The position numbers were made by a program, and so were the translations under genes. The notes beneath the pieces were generated by a model. The model did no database searches. It had not been told where the DNA came from and saw only the letters and a program-made list of their open reading frames with translations. A DNA stretch of 64,000 bases from Eubacterium barkeri (lineage in GTDB: Bacteria > Bacillota > Clostridia > Eubacteriales > Eubacteriaceae), in the NCBI RefSeq assembly GCF_900107125.1, contig NZ_FNOU01000005.1, positions 1 to 64,000 of the forward strand, read 5' to 3'. Positions 46,220 to 55,177 of the stretch are shown here, piece after piece. The stretch's first letter is position 1. Each line of letters starts with the position of its first letter.

Positions 46220-46267
46220 CGAAGTAAATTCATTCTATACCCGAAGTATTTTTCTGTCAAGTCTTTT
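46220..46267 (-). promoter_or_regulatory. MarR promoter with embedded operator
   Basis: TTGACA (46256-46261 on plus as TGTCAA) and TAGAAT are 17 bp apart on the minus strand. The spacer is largely the CGAAGTATTTTTCTG element. A partial copy, CGAAGTAA, lies at 46220-46227 at the start site. This is the classical layout for self-repression. Confidence 0.6.
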
Positions 46268-46326
46268 CCCCATCCTTAAGCTTTGTGTTACAATGGACCC
46301 AATGTATCGTATCAAAAGGAGAGTCC

Positions 46327-47271
46327 ATGAAATCACATTCCACCACTGCTTTGACCCGCCCCATGGTCGTTTGCCTGCTTGCCCTGGTCTGCTGCCTTCT
46401 TTGGGGCAGCGCCTTTCCCTGTATTAAAATTGGTTATGGCCTTTTCCAGATCGCCGGGGATGACCGGGCCAGCCAAATCCTTTTTGCCGGCCTGCGCTTT
46501 ACCCTGGCTGGGCTGCTGGCCATCCTCTTTGGCAGTCTTTTAAACCGCCGCCTCCTCCTCCCAAAGAAATCCTCCTGGGGGCCGATTTTGAAGCTCTGTC
46601 TCTTCCAAACCGTCATTCAATATCTTTTCTTTTATATGGGTCTGGCCGGCACTACCGGGGTCAAGGCCTCTATCATCACCGCCACCAACGTTTTTTGGGC
46701 TATTCTGATTACTTGTATTGTTTTTCACCAGGAGCGGCTAACGGTGCCTAAAATCCTTGGGTGCGTCCTGGGCTTTGCCGGGGTCATTGCCGTCAATGTA
46801 TCCGGAGGGGGCCTAGGTGGTGGTTTTACGCCGACCGGGGATGGCTTTATTATGATCTCTGCCATCTCCTATGCGGTGTCCTCCGCCCTCATTGGCATCT
46901 ATTCCAAAAAGGATAATCCCGTTACCTTAAGCGGCTATCAATTTGTTTTAGGCGGGCTTATCCTCACCCTGGTCGGCCTGGTCCTCGGGGGACACCTTAC
47001 CCCCACCGCTCCCGGAGCCTATGGGATGCTTTTGTATCTTGGCTTTGTCTCCGCTGTGGCCTATTCACTGTGGAGCCTTCTGCTTAAGTATAATCCGGTC
47101 TCCACCGTGGCCGTTTACGGCTTTATGAACCCCATTGCCGGCGTGGTTCTCTCTGCCATCCTGTTGGGTGAGCAAAGCCAGGCCTCTGGTCCAGTGGTTA
47201 TTCTGGCACTGGCTTTAGTGTGCTTGGGAATTTTTGTGGTGAATCGACCAGCTCCCCCTCATCATCATTGA
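46327..47271 (+). CDS. EamA/DMT-superfamily permease
   Basis: A 314-residue protein of ten membrane helices in two EamA repeats. Each repeat opens with a helix of the type LLWGSAFPCIKIGY (residue 27) and SYAVSSALIGIYSK (near 180). DMT members export amino acids, metabolites or drugs. ATG 46327 follows AAAGGAG; a longer reading from 46285 has none. It ends with an unusual His tail (PPHHHH-like). It is divergent from the MarR gene, so the regulator may control it. Confidence 0.85.
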   Translation: MKSHSTTALTRPMVVCLLALVCCLLWGSAFPCIKIGYGLFQIAGDDRASQILFAGLRFTLAGLLAILFGSLLNRRLLLPKKSSWGPILKLCLFQTVIQYLFFYMGLAGTTGVKASIITATNVFWAILITCIVFHQERLTVPKILGCVLGFAGVIAVNVSGGGLGGGFTPTGDGFIMISAISYAVSSALIGIYSKKDNPVTLSGYQFVLGGLILTLVGLVLGGHLTPTAPGAYGMLLYLGFVSAVAYSLWSLLLKYNPVSTVAVYGFMNPIAGVVLSAILLGEQSQASGPVVILALALVCLGIFVVNRPAPPHHH

Positions 47272-47317
47272 GGCATCTTTAGTCGGTTTAAGTCCCGCCC
47301 TTTTTCCCCCACTTAAA

Positions 47318-47362
47318 AAGAGCCCGATCCTTCTGGAGTACAGAATAATGGGCCCTGACTAA
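47318..47362 (-). terminator. Terminator of the BMC/DUF4125 gene group
   Basis: AGGGCCC pairs with GGGCTCT (one wobble), with an inner TTCTG/CAGAA stem and T5 on the minus strand. It follows the DUF4125 stop codon by about 20 bp. Confidence 0.75.
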
Positions 47363-47380
47363 GCAGTGGGTGCCACGGAT

Positions 47381-47983
47381 TCAGACAGCTTTCCCTTCGC
47401 ATTCTGCCAGAGAAGTATAGCCATAGAATTTTACCATGGTGGTCATGATGATTTCGATGATATTCTCCCGTTTGGATAGCAGATCCATGAGATTGGCCCG
47501 ATAACGCAGCAGGGTTTCCATGGAGTAGGTTTTTAATTCTGCCCGGAGATAGGTTTCAAAAGAGGTGTCATCGTTCCGGTCATCCGCAGTGTAAAGCTTT
47601 CTTCCCGCCGATGCGGTTTTAGGGTATTTTTCTTCAAACACAGCCCGACATGCCGTTTGGATGGTGACAATCCCCTCAACGATCTCCAGGGTCTTGGCAT
47701 CGATGGCCGGGAGCTTATCTGCAAACCGGGCATACTCCTGGGGAGCCGTGGTTTCCATCATACGGGCGTATTTCTCCGTCATGAGGTTTCTCCCCTCTGC
47801 CACGGCCTTTTTTAAATCCTGCCAATAGGCTTCCAGGGTCGGGATATCCCAGGAGGAAAACTGACTCACCCGCATCATGGTGAAGGTTTTTTTCTTGAAT
47901 TGACAGTCTGCCTTCCCTCCGGCGTTGTTTACATTGTGAAACATGGGCCATTCTAAATCCAGTACTTCCTGCAGTACATTCAT
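47381..47983 (-). CDS. DUF4125-family protein
   Basis: A 200-residue soluble, mostly helical protein with the family opening LEWPMFHNVNNAGGKADCQ and a conserved FKKKTFTMMRVSQFSSW segment. Function unknown. It follows DUF4037 by 12 bp. DUF4037 and DUF4125 genes are often neighbours in Clostridia. I cannot tell whether it is tied to the microcompartment or only carried with it. Confidence 0.75.
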   Translation of the reverse strand: MNVLQEVLDLEWPMFHNVNNAGGKADCQFKKKTFTMMRVSQFSSWDIPTLEAYWQDLKKAVAEGRNLMTEKYARMMETTAPQEYARFADKLPAIDAKTLEIVEGIVTIQTACRAVFEEKYPKTASAGRKLYTADDRNDDTSFETYLRAELKTYSMETLLRYRANLMDLLSKRENIIEIIMTTMVKFYGYTSLAECEGKAV

Positions 47984-47995
47984 TGATAATCCTCC

Positions 47996-48961
47996 TTAAC
48001 TTCGTCGCAGCGCGTCATCGGTAATCCGGCTGAGGATGGCCCCGGTGTGATGATCCAAAAAATCGGAGTCAGCCTGGGAGAGGCCCATATCCAGAAGCAC
48101 CGCCCGTATGCGGTCAGAAATTTTCTCGATGACCCGAACACAGTCGTCTGCGGTATTAATCTGGCAGCGCCAACGCAGGATATCCACCCCCGTCCATTTG
48201 TCCCGTTGATCCGGGGCCAGGAAGAGGGTCCGCAGCAGGGGTTCTAAATCCGCTAACAGGGGTAAATCCCTTAACCCCCGGTGCATCCATTTGTAGTATG
48301 GGGCATACCGATGGTTAAGCAGAAAAGCAGTCTTCATGGCCGCCTGGACGAATTCAGACAGACAGATAGCCGCGGTGACGGCATCTCCCCGCTGCATACA
48401 TCGGGCGTAATTGTACTGCCCGGTTTGGGACATTGTATGGATTTCTCCCGCCAGCTTTCGAAGCCACACGTCCTCGGGGTAGCCTTTGAGCAGAGCCTCC
48501 CGGATTCTTGTAAATTCGCCTTCCGGGTCTACCCACAGAATCCCGTTGGTGGCGGTGGCCAGTCGATAATCCGGGATGGCCATCCAGGCTCGATTATTAG
48601 GGGGTGCCTCCGAATACCCAATACAGCTTCGATAAAAAACGGGAATAGACCATACCCCAACACGATCGCCTCCCATGGGGCTAGGGGGTCTTTTTTTTAT
48701 GTCTCCAGCCATCTGGGGCAAAGCGTTGTAAGCCGCTTCCATGGCTTTCCCATATTTTTCATAATCCCCAGGAATGAGCCAAAGACAGAATCCCCCGCCA
48801 AAATCGTGGTCCTGGGAGATGGCATCGTCATAGCCAAAGCACTCTGATCCCTCCCCGACCAATCCCACTGCAACCCGCTCCCAGCATTCTGGAAACTGAC
48901 GGGCGAGGGTCTCCCTGCCACATTTTTCGTAATATTCTTGTGCTTGCTCCAGGCCAGTCAT
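47996..48961 (-). CDS. DUF4037 nucleotidyltransferase-fold protein
   Basis: A 321-residue protein with a nucleotidyltransferase-like signature near residue 35: GEGSECFGYDD followed by SQDHDFGGG, which has the Asp/Asp pattern of metal-bound catalytic sites. The rest is helical. DUF4037 proteins have no firm function. Its ATG overlaps the stop of the shell-protein gene (TAATG) and has no ribosome site of its own, so it is translated only by coupling to the shell protein. A longer reading from 48991 lies inside that gene. Confidence 0.78.
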   Translation of the reverse strand: MTGLEQAQEYYEKCGRETLARQFPECWERVAVGLVGEGSECFGYDDAISQDHDFGGGFCLWLIPGDYEKYGKAMEAAYNALPQMAGDIKKRPPSPMGGDRVGVWSIPVFYRSCIGYSEAPPNNRAWMAIPDYRLATATNGILWVDPEGEFTRIREALLKGYPEDVWLRKLAGEIHTMSQTGQYNYARCMQRGDAVTAAICLSEFVQAAMKTAFLLNHRYAPYYKWMHRGLRDLPLLADLEPLLRTLFLAPDQRDKWTGVDILRWRCQINTADDCVRVIEKISDRIRAVLLDMGLSQADSDFLDHHTGAILSRITDDALRRS

Positions 48962-49746
48962 TAGATATAGGGAGTGGTACTCGATGGACAAGGTCCGCCC
49001 AGGGCTTCCAGGGCTTGTTTGCCGATTTCCCGGGCAGCGTAGACGGCTTGTCTGACGGCACCAGCATCTCCACAGACGAAGACAATGGCTTCGTTGGAGT
49101 ATTTGGTTCCACCGTTATCCGGGGATGCAAAACCGATGAGCTCTACATTGGCAGCCTTCAGGGCACCATCGCTCATAAGCACACCGATGCCGGCAGGTGC
49201 TCCGACGATAATGGCAAAGGCCTTGCCAATAGGAGCCCCAAAGACCATGTTACAGGCAAAGGAGGCCCGGGCCGTATATTGGAATTCCAAGTGGCCAGCA
49301 TCATTGCCATACACATCCCCAAAGGTCCGGTTTAAATCTCCAAGGGCCACTTCCACGGCACGTTTGGCATCTGAAACATCTTCGGCTCCAAAGATTAAGA
49401 GCGAGCCGTGACCGGCACCGCCCTTGGTATCCCGGGCAAATTCACAAATGACCAGCTCGGTGTTAGTGGCCTTGACGGCTTCATCGGCTGCAAAAACCTG
49501 GGGTCCAGCACCTGTACGAGCGGATAATATCCCAATCGAACGGTATTTTGGATCAATCTTCATGGCTTCATGGAGGCTGGCGTCCACATTGGCGATGACG
49601 AAGCCAATGGTATCACCAATGGCAGTTCCTACAAATTCCGTTAACCCACAGACCCCCGTCGTGGCGGCACAGGTGCCTGTTTCTTCCACTTCATCCATTT
49701 TTTTCATGACTTCCGCCATTAATTGATTCATCAAATCAGTTTTCAT
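48961..49746 (-). CDS. Tandem BMC-domain shell protein (PduB-like trimer)
   Basis: A 261-residue protein with two BMC folds in tandem: about 30-135 and 140-250. Motifs include GLTEFVGTAIGDTIGFVIANVD, SIGILSARTGAGPQ and, in the second half, AIIVGAPAGIGVLMSDGALKAANVELIG. PduB-type trimers form pores in microcompartment shells. It is the only shell gene in the window. No hexameric BMC-H or pentameric BMC-P gene is seen. The GRE cluster partners upstream suggest a propanediol or glycerol pathway. The remaining shell genes must lie elsewhere or be absent. Confidence 0.87.
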   Translation of the reverse strand: MKTDLMNQLMAEVMKKMDEVEETGTCAATTGVCGLTEFVGTAIGDTIGFVIANVDASLHEAMKIDPKYRSIGILSARTGAGPQVFAADEAVKATNTELVICEFARDTKGGAGHGSLLIFGAEDVSDAKRAVEVALGDLNRTFGDVYGNDAGHLEFQYTARASFACNMVFGAPIGKAFAIIVGAPAGIGVLMSDGALKAANVELIGFASPDNGGTKYSNEAIVFVCGDAGAVRQAVYAAREIGKQALEALGGPCPSSTTPYI

Positions 49747-49811
49747 TCGTCGTTACCTTTCATTCTAAAAGCTTGGCAGCATTTTTTCTGGATTTCAACT
49801 TAAAAATTTCC

Positions 49812-51035
49812 CTATTTCCGGACAGCGGCAAAACCATCGACCTGTTCCCAGGGCAAGGTCTCCCGCCCAAAGTGGCCATAGACCGCTGTATTTTTATAAA
49901 TGGGGCGTCTTAAATTCAAACCCTCGATAATATCCGACACGGCAAAGGAGCATTCCGCCTTCAGCCGTTCCAGTAATGCGCTTTCTCCTTGTGTTGCAGT
50001 TCCGAAGGTGTCACATTCGATCATCTCCGGCTCCTCCTGGCCAATAGCATATGCTAGGGATATCTCACAACGCCTTGCTAAGCCCATGGCCACAATATTC
50101 TTGGCAATGTACCGGGCCATATAGGCTCCGGAGCGATCCACCTTGGTGGGGTCTTTTCCAGAGAAGGCACCACCGCCGTGATGGGCCACGCTCCCATAGG
50201 TGTCCACCATAAGCTTCCGCCCGGTGACACCGGTATCCCCCAGGGGGCCACCGATGACGAACCGTCCCGTGGGGTTGATCTGGAATCGGGTATCCACGGT
50301 GATCAGGGATGGATCAATCACTGGCTGAATGACATGCTTCATCAGCTCCAGCTTAATTTCCATCAAATCCACACCCTCATCGTGCTGGGCAGACAGGACG
50401 ATGCTTTCGATCCGCTCGGGCTGTCCCAGTCCGTCGTAGGCCATGGTGACCTGAGATTTACCATCGGGGCGCAACCAGGGCAATATACCCTTTTTCCGTA
50501 CCTGCGCCAGGCGTCTTGCCAGCTGGGTGGCCAGCATATAGGGCATGGGCATATACTCCGGGGTTTCCGCAGTCGCATAGCCAATCATCATCCCCTGATC
50601 CCCTGCGCCCAGGTGCCGTTTAATCTCCTGGCTTCCCAGGTTTTCAGGGGCCTTCCAACAGCACCGCTTCTTCCCGGGAATCCAGTGGGGCAGCTCCAGG
50701 CTTTCCCCCCGGTCCACCCCCAGGGCAATATCCCCAGACTGACTGTGGATATTGGTCAAAATCAGACAGCGATTTCCATCCATCCCCACCCCTTCAGAGG
50801 TATAGCCAGTATCCTTTATGACTTCCCTAGCGATGACCACTGGGTCGATGACCGCCTGGGTTGCCGTTTCCCCGGCGATGAGGACCGTGCCCTTTGACAC
50901 CATGGTCTCCACGGCAACTCTGGATTCGGGGTCTTGCCCTAGGCAGGCATCCAGAATACTGTCAGATATTTGGTCACAGAGCTTATCCGGGTGTCCTTCC
51001 GTTACTGATTCAGCGGTTATTCGCCTTTTTTCCAT
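49812..51035 (-). CDS. metK: S-adenosylmethionine synthase
   Basis: A 407-residue MetK making SAM from methionine and ATP. Signatures: GHPDKLCDQISD near 13, GAGDQGMMIGYA near 144 and GGGAFSGKDPTKVDRSGAY near 283. Two oddities. Between ALGVDRG and GAGDQG there are about 35 residues with a CCW patch, longer than usual. And it sits in the glycyl radical/BMC operon, its ATG overlapping the regulator stop (TAATG). A cluster-specific copy feeding radical activation is likely. A housekeeping metK may exist elsewhere. Confidence 0.92.
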   Translation of the reverse strand: MEKRRITAESVTEGHPDKLCDQISDSILDACLGQDPESRVAVETMVSKGTVLIAGETATQAVIDPVVIAREVIKDTGYTSEGVGMDGNRCLILTNIHSQSGDIALGVDRGESLELPHWIPGKKRCCWKAPENLGSQEIKRHLGAGDQGMMIGYATAETPEYMPMPYMLATQLARRLAQVRKKGILPWLRPDGKSQVTMAYDGLGQPERIESIVLSAQHDEGVDLMEIKLELMKHVIQPVIDPSLITVDTRFQINPTGRFVIGGPLGDTGVTGRKLMVDTYGSVAHHGGGAFSGKDPTKVDRSGAYMARYIAKNIVAMGLARRCEISLAYAIGQEEPEMIECDTFGTATQGESALLERLKAECSFAVSDIIEGLNLRRPIYKNTAVYGHFGRETLPWEQVDGFAAVRK

Positions 51036-52036
51036 TATTCATCACCACTTCCTGGTATCTTCTTCTTATATTCTGAAACCGTCATGTACTCATATTTTTT
51101 AAAAATTTTGCTGAAATAGCTACTTTCGTTATAGGACAGCTTATAGGCCACATCAATCACGCTCATGCCCTGGGTACAGAACAGCCATTTGGCATACATC
51201 ATATGGCAAAGGTGGATATAGTCCATTACGGAGATTCCGAGGGTCCGTTTGAATAAGCGGCTGAGATATCCCTGGCTTAAATCACAGTAGGTTTTAACCT
51301 CTTTCAGACCAATATTCTCCTCCAGATGGGCATCAATGCAGGAAAACACCTTTTCCATAACGGGGTAGTCGGTCATCGCCTTGGTCCGCAGGATCAAATC
51401 CATCATGGCATAGAGCCTGAAGGAAAGCCATTTTGCCATGGGAGGCTTTTCCCCGGTAGGCTTATTAATATAGCTGGTGGACTGACTGCACCCATAGGTC
51501 CTGATGAGCTTGGCTTCAATCTTGTAGTAATAATCAATGATTTCCTCGGCGCTGTCCCAGGATTCCTCCATAATGCTTTTCACGATGTCCGGTAACTTGT
51601 AATACATGGTTTTATAATCCCGGGTTTCCAGAATACTACAAATCTCCTCAAAGGTGGCATCACGCTGCTTATTTAAACCCCGGTATTCTTCCAGCACCCG
51701 CTTAACCACCGTAAAGGAGAGGGGCTTTAACAAATAGTCGGACACCTTTATTTTGATGGCTTCCTTGGCATAATCAAATTCATTATAGGCGGAAATCAGA
51801 TAGATGGCGACGTGAGAATCCACCTTCCGTATGGCCTTTCCAGCAGCAATTCCATTCATATCGGGCATAATAACATCCATAATGATGATATCCGGATCGT
51901 ATTTTTCCCGGGCTTCAATGGCTTCCAGACCGTTTCTGGCGGTGGCACAGACCATAAAGCCATCAATCATGGCAATCATCTGCTCCAGGGCGGCCACCAT
52001 CAGGGCTTCGTCATCGACAACGAGTATCTTATACAT
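51035..52036 (-). CDS. Response regulator with AraC-type DNA-binding domain
   Basis: A 333-residue protein. Residues 1-120 are a receiver domain: acidic pair DDE near 8, phospho-Asp in IIIMDVIMPD near 55, switch residues near SAYNEF and Lys in LLKPLSF near 105. A linker of about 110 residues follows. Residues about 235-330 are two AraC helix-turn-helices. ATG 52036 overlaps the kinase gene by 8 bp. It is likely to activate the operon when substrate (propanediol or glycerol) is sensed. Confidence 0.87.
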   Translation of the reverse strand: MYKILVVDDEALMVAALEQMIAMIDGFMVCATARNGLEAIEAREKYDPDIIIMDVIMPDMNGIAAGKAIRKVDSHVAIYLISAYNEFDYAKEAIKIKVSDYLLKPLSFTVVKRVLEEYRGLNKQRDATFEEICSILETRDYKTMYYKLPDIVKSIMEESWDSAEEIIDYYYKIEAKLIRTYGCSQSTSYINKPTGEKPPMAKWLSFRLYAMMDLILRTKAMTDYPVMEKVFSCIDAHLEENIGLKEVKTYCDLSQGYLSRLFKRTLGISVMDYIHLCHMMYAKWLFCTQGMSVIDVAYKLSYNESSYFSKIFKKYEYMTVSEYKKKIPGSGDE

Positions 52037-52709
52037 CGGCGCCCTGCCACGGAAGCCGGAGAATCGTCTCTCCCCCCTGATCAAGGGGTATCTCCTCGAT
52101 TTCTAAGCATTCCCCGTATTCCCGGGAGAGGCCTGCCTTCATCTCAGCTATATTTTTTTCCAGGGAGTAGCTGCTCCCCAGCTTTTTACGGGGTATTTCA
52201 TCCCCGGCGTCAGCCTTGTTGCTAATATCTTTTATGGTGAAAAGGATGGATGTCCCATCCCGCTCCCCCTTTAGCCAGAGGGTACCCCCTTCCTTATGGT
52301 TGTTGATGCTGCGATCCACGGCATATTCTATAAAGGGAACAAGCATTAACGCCGGAACTGGTGCCTCCCAAATCCTTCGGGAGACGTCCAGATGGTAGGT
52401 GATGCGCTCCCCAAACCGAACGGATTGAATCCGGAGGTAGCATTCAATATTGGCAACCTCCCGCTCCACCGTCCAATAGTCGTTGCGATAAAAAAAGCTG
52501 TTGCGTAAGAATTCTGCCAAAAGGGTCACCATCTCATTGGTTTGGACAGCCCCTTCAAGAATGGACAAATTCGCCACAGAGGTCAGGCTGTTGAATAAAA
52601 AGTGCATATTCAGCCGTTCCTCCAGGGTCCCTTCCTCCTGTCCCTTCTTTTTTTTAAAATTGAGGACATCCTGTTGACTTTTTTTCAAAGCATCCTGAGC
52701 CATTTCCAA
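52029..52709 (-). CDS. LytS/YesM-type sensor histidine kinase lacking a sensor domain
   Basis: A 226-residue His_kinase-type protein. The phospho-acceptor box is LNMHFLFNSLTSVANL near residue 33, and the ATP lid region includes LVPFIEYAVDR and a GGTLWLKGERDG beta strand, with a degenerate G2-box. There is no membrane helix and no sensor domain in the first 25 residues, unlike most relatives with PocR or dCache inputs. The signal must come from a partner. TTG 52709 has the better-placed AGAGG; ATG 52703 is possible. Confidence 0.78.
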   Translation of the reverse strand: MEMAQDALKKSQQDVLNFKKKKGQEEGTLEERLNMHFLFNSLTSVANLSILEGAVQTNEMVTLLAEFLRNSFFYRNDYWTVEREVANIECYLRIQSVRFGERITYHLDVSRRIWEAPVPALMLVPFIEYAVDRSINNHKEGGTLWLKGERDGTSILFTIKDISNKADAGDEIPRKKLGSSYSLEKNIAEMKAGLSREYGECLEIEEIPLDQGGETILRLPWQGADV

Positions 52710-52732
52710 AGCAACCTCTTTCTAATCACTGT

Positions 52733-54034
52733 CTAACGAAGGATGAAGGCGCTCATTAAGGTACAGCGCCTGCGCCGTGCTAAATGACGGGCGGTTACTG
52801 TTCCCTCCCCGGTTCGTGTGGCCACGGAGAAGCTACAGCCCCCTGCATTTTTATAGCCAATTCCGGCGTAGGCCGGACCATTCTTTACAAAGATGGCCGT
52901 TCCCATCACCCGGGCTGCATAATTGAGATGCGCGATATTCTGAGAATGGATCACGGCAGTATGGTGGTAGCCCTGTTCGATGAAAAGGGCAGCCTCTACA
53001 GCTTCATCAAAATCCTTCACCCTTATGATGGGCACCACCGGCATGAGCATTTCATGGATGGCCAGGGGATGCTCTTTAATGGTCTCCACAATGATGAGCC
53101 GGGTTTCCCCATTTCCTTGGAGTCCTGCCGTGGCCAGTATTTCCTCCGCTGTCCGCCCGCAAAAAATCTTCTTTGGTTTTAAATCCTCATCCAAAATGGT
53201 ACCCGTCAGCTTTAAAATATCTGCCATATCCTCTAAGTACAGGGCTCCGTGATACTGCATCTGAGAAATGAAGGCATCTGCCACCGCATCGACGACGACA
53301 ATGGCTTCCTCGGTCACACAGAGCATATTGTTATCAAAGGAAGCGCTATTTACAATGTCCTCTGCCGCACAAAGGATATCGGCAGAGCTATCGATAATCA
53401 CCGGTGGATTGGCCGGTCCTGCCCCAATAACTTTTTTATCGGCCCGCATGGCACCACTAATGGCGGTATCGGAGCCGGTAATGATGATACAGTCCACATC
53501 GGGATGGGCCATGATTTCATGACGGGCCGCCTGGGAGCTTTCCTCCAGGATTCCCACCAGATGATCGATGCCCGAAACCTTTTTAATGGCCTCATTCATC
53601 CGATCCACCACATAGGCCGATGTTTTTTGCGCCCGGCAGTGGGGGCAGTGGATCACCGCATTCCCCGCGGCCAGGGCACTGATGGTCACATTAATCAGCG
53701 TGGCAATGGGGTTATTATAGGGATGAACGGCGCACACCACGCCATAGGGTGATAATTCGTAAAGGGTCATCCCATCATCGGTGGTGTTTACCTCGGTAGG
53801 TAAATCCTCGATGCCTGGTGTTTGGCTAATGGCCAGGTGGATTTTTTCAACTTTATCCCGCACCACCCCCACTCCTGTTTCCTGAAAGGTCATTTCAGCA
53901 ATTCTTATGGCTTCAGGCAGTAGTGCTAAACGTATGGTCTGTATGATTTCTTCCCGGCGGGCTAACTTCTGCCCGGCATAGGCTGTGTAGGCCTTTCGGG
54001 CCAGCTGAACCGCCTGATTCACCGGTGAATCCAT
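52733..54034 (-). CDS. CoA-acylating aldehyde dehydrogenase (PduP/EutE-type)
   Basis: A 433-residue aldehyde dehydrogenase of the acylating subgroup, turning propionaldehyde or similar into acyl-CoA with NAD+. Motifs: SPYGVVCAVHPYNNP near residue 105, HCPHCRAQKTSAYV near 145, IITGSDTAISGAM near 195, and the catalytic Cys in FDNNMLCVTEE near 238. It lacks the N-terminal helix that targets PduP to microcompartments; the C-terminal arginine-rich tail (ARRRRC) might serve instead. GGAGG precedes the ATG. Next to the dehydratase it would use the aldehyde product. Confidence 0.87.
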   Translation of the reverse strand: MDSPVNQAVQLARKAYTAYAGQKLARREEIIQTIRLALLPEAIRIAEMTFQETGVGVVRDKVEKIHLAISQTPGIEDLPTEVNTTDDGMTLYELSPYGVVCAVHPYNNPIATLINVTISALAAGNAVIHCPHCRAQKTSAYVVDRMNEAIKKVSGIDHLVGILEESSQAARHEIMAHPDVDCIIITGSDTAISGAMRADKKVIGAGPANPPVIIDSSADILCAAEDIVNSASFDNNMLCVTEEAIVVVDAVADAFISQMQYHGALYLEDMADILKLTGTILDEDLKPKKIFCGRTAEEILATAGLQGNGETRLIIVETIKEHPLAIHEMLMPVVPIIRVKDFDEAVEAALFIEQGYHHTAVIHSQNIAHLNYAARVMGTAIFVKNGPAYAGIGYKNAGGCSFSVATRTGEGTVTARHLARRRRCTLMSAFILR

Positions 54035-54057
54035 AATCTATCCCTCCTCCTATACAA

Positions 54058-54096
54058 AAGCGGGTCCCTGAAGCTTTAAAACAGGGACCCTTCTGA
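54058..54096 (-). terminator. Terminator-like hairpin between activase and aldehyde dehydrogenase
   Basis: GGGTCCCTG pairs with CAGGGACCC on the minus strand, followed by GCTTTTGT. It lies just before the dehydrogenase start and may reduce read-through from the dehydratase-activase unit. The stretch to 54229 also has a TATATATATGAAATATATT repeat and no gene. Confidence 0.6.
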
Positions 54097-54229
54097 GATC
54101 AAAACAGGAAGCTTTAGATAACGTGCTGGGGTGCGTTATATCCTACATAACTCCCGCCAAGCGGCCATCTTCCCCGTTTATATATATGAAATATATTAAA
54201 ATATATATTTCCTGTACCGCATGATGGCC

Positions 54230-55153
54230 TTAGCCACCGATTTTACAACCCAGTCCATGGCTTTCAACCACTTTTTTCAAGGTGTTCATTAATTCCTTTT
54301 CTGGTGGCTTAACCCCTTCCATTTCATAGGGCCTTCCCATCATGGCGTATTTATTGGAGCCAAGGGCATGGTAGGGCAATAGATGGATCGTCTTCACACC
54401 AGTCAATGTCTTTGTAAATTCACAAATCCGGGTGATTTCCTCTGGACTGGCATTAAATCCAGGGATGGTTGGGACCCGAACGATTGTTTCTGTCATCTGG
54501 CTAATCTTCTTTGCATTGTGCAGAATGATTTCATTGCTAACCCCCGTGTACTTCATATGGGTCCCTTCATCAATGCACTTAATATCCAGTAAGGCCAAAT
54601 CAACATATTTAAAAACCATCTCCAGGGCTTCTTCATTAAAGGTATAGCCAGTAGTTTCCATGGCGGTATGCCACCCTTGATACTGGCAGGCCTTAAAAAC
54701 CTCCGCACTAAATTCAAATTGGGTCAAGGGCTCCCCTCCGGATAAGGTAATCCCCCCGCCGGAATTCCGGTAGGTGGGGGCATCCTTCTTAAGCTCCCGG
54801 ATAACCTGTTGAATGGTCATGGGCTTCCCCTTTCGCACCAGGGCGCCTGCCGGACAGACGGCTTCACATTCCCCGCAGCCCACACACCGCTCATAATCGA
54901 TAAAGGTGGGAAACTGCGGACCTAAAGCCCCATGGGGGCAGATGCCTAAGCACCTGCCGCAATGGATACATTTTTTAACGTCATACAAGGTCACCGGACG
55001 AATCTTCTGGGATTCGGGGTTGCTGCACCACAAGCAGGACAAGGGACATCCCTTTAAAAACAGGATGGTGCGAATTCCCGGACCGTCATTTAACGAAAAT
55101 CGCTGTATGTTAAAGACGACTCCCTCTTTTTCATAATCGACGTTGACGTTCAA
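54230..55153 (-). CDS. Glycyl radical enzyme activase
   Basis: A 307-residue radical SAM protein that places the glycyl radical on its partner enzyme. The cluster motif is CPLSCLWC near residue 36 (CX3CX2C). Two extra ferredoxin-type clusters follow (CIHCGRCLGIC near 62 and CVGCGECEAVC near 90), as in activases of diol dehydratases and CutC, not of pyruvate formate-lyase. The SAM-binding GGGITLSGGEPL follows near 130. The start codon is TTG, with GGAGG 9 bases upstream. It is 24 bp after the dehydratase gene. Confidence 0.93.
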   Translation of the reverse strand: MNVNVDYEKEGVVFNIQRFSLNDGPGIRTILFLKGCPLSCLWCSNPESQKIRPVTLYDVKKCIHCGRCLGICPHGALGPQFPTFIDYERCVGCGECEAVCPAGALVRKGKPMTIQQVIRELKKDAPTYRNSGGGITLSGGEPLTQFEFSAEVFKACQYQGWHTAMETTGYTFNEEALEMVFKYVDLALLDIKCIDEGTHMKYTGVSNEIILHNAKKISQMTETIVRVPTIPGFNASPEEITRICEFTKTLTGVKTIHLLPYHALGSNKYAMMGRPYEMEGVKPPEKELMNTLKKVVESHGLGCKIGG

Positions 55154-55177
55154 AACAGTCGACCTCCGTTTCGTCTT

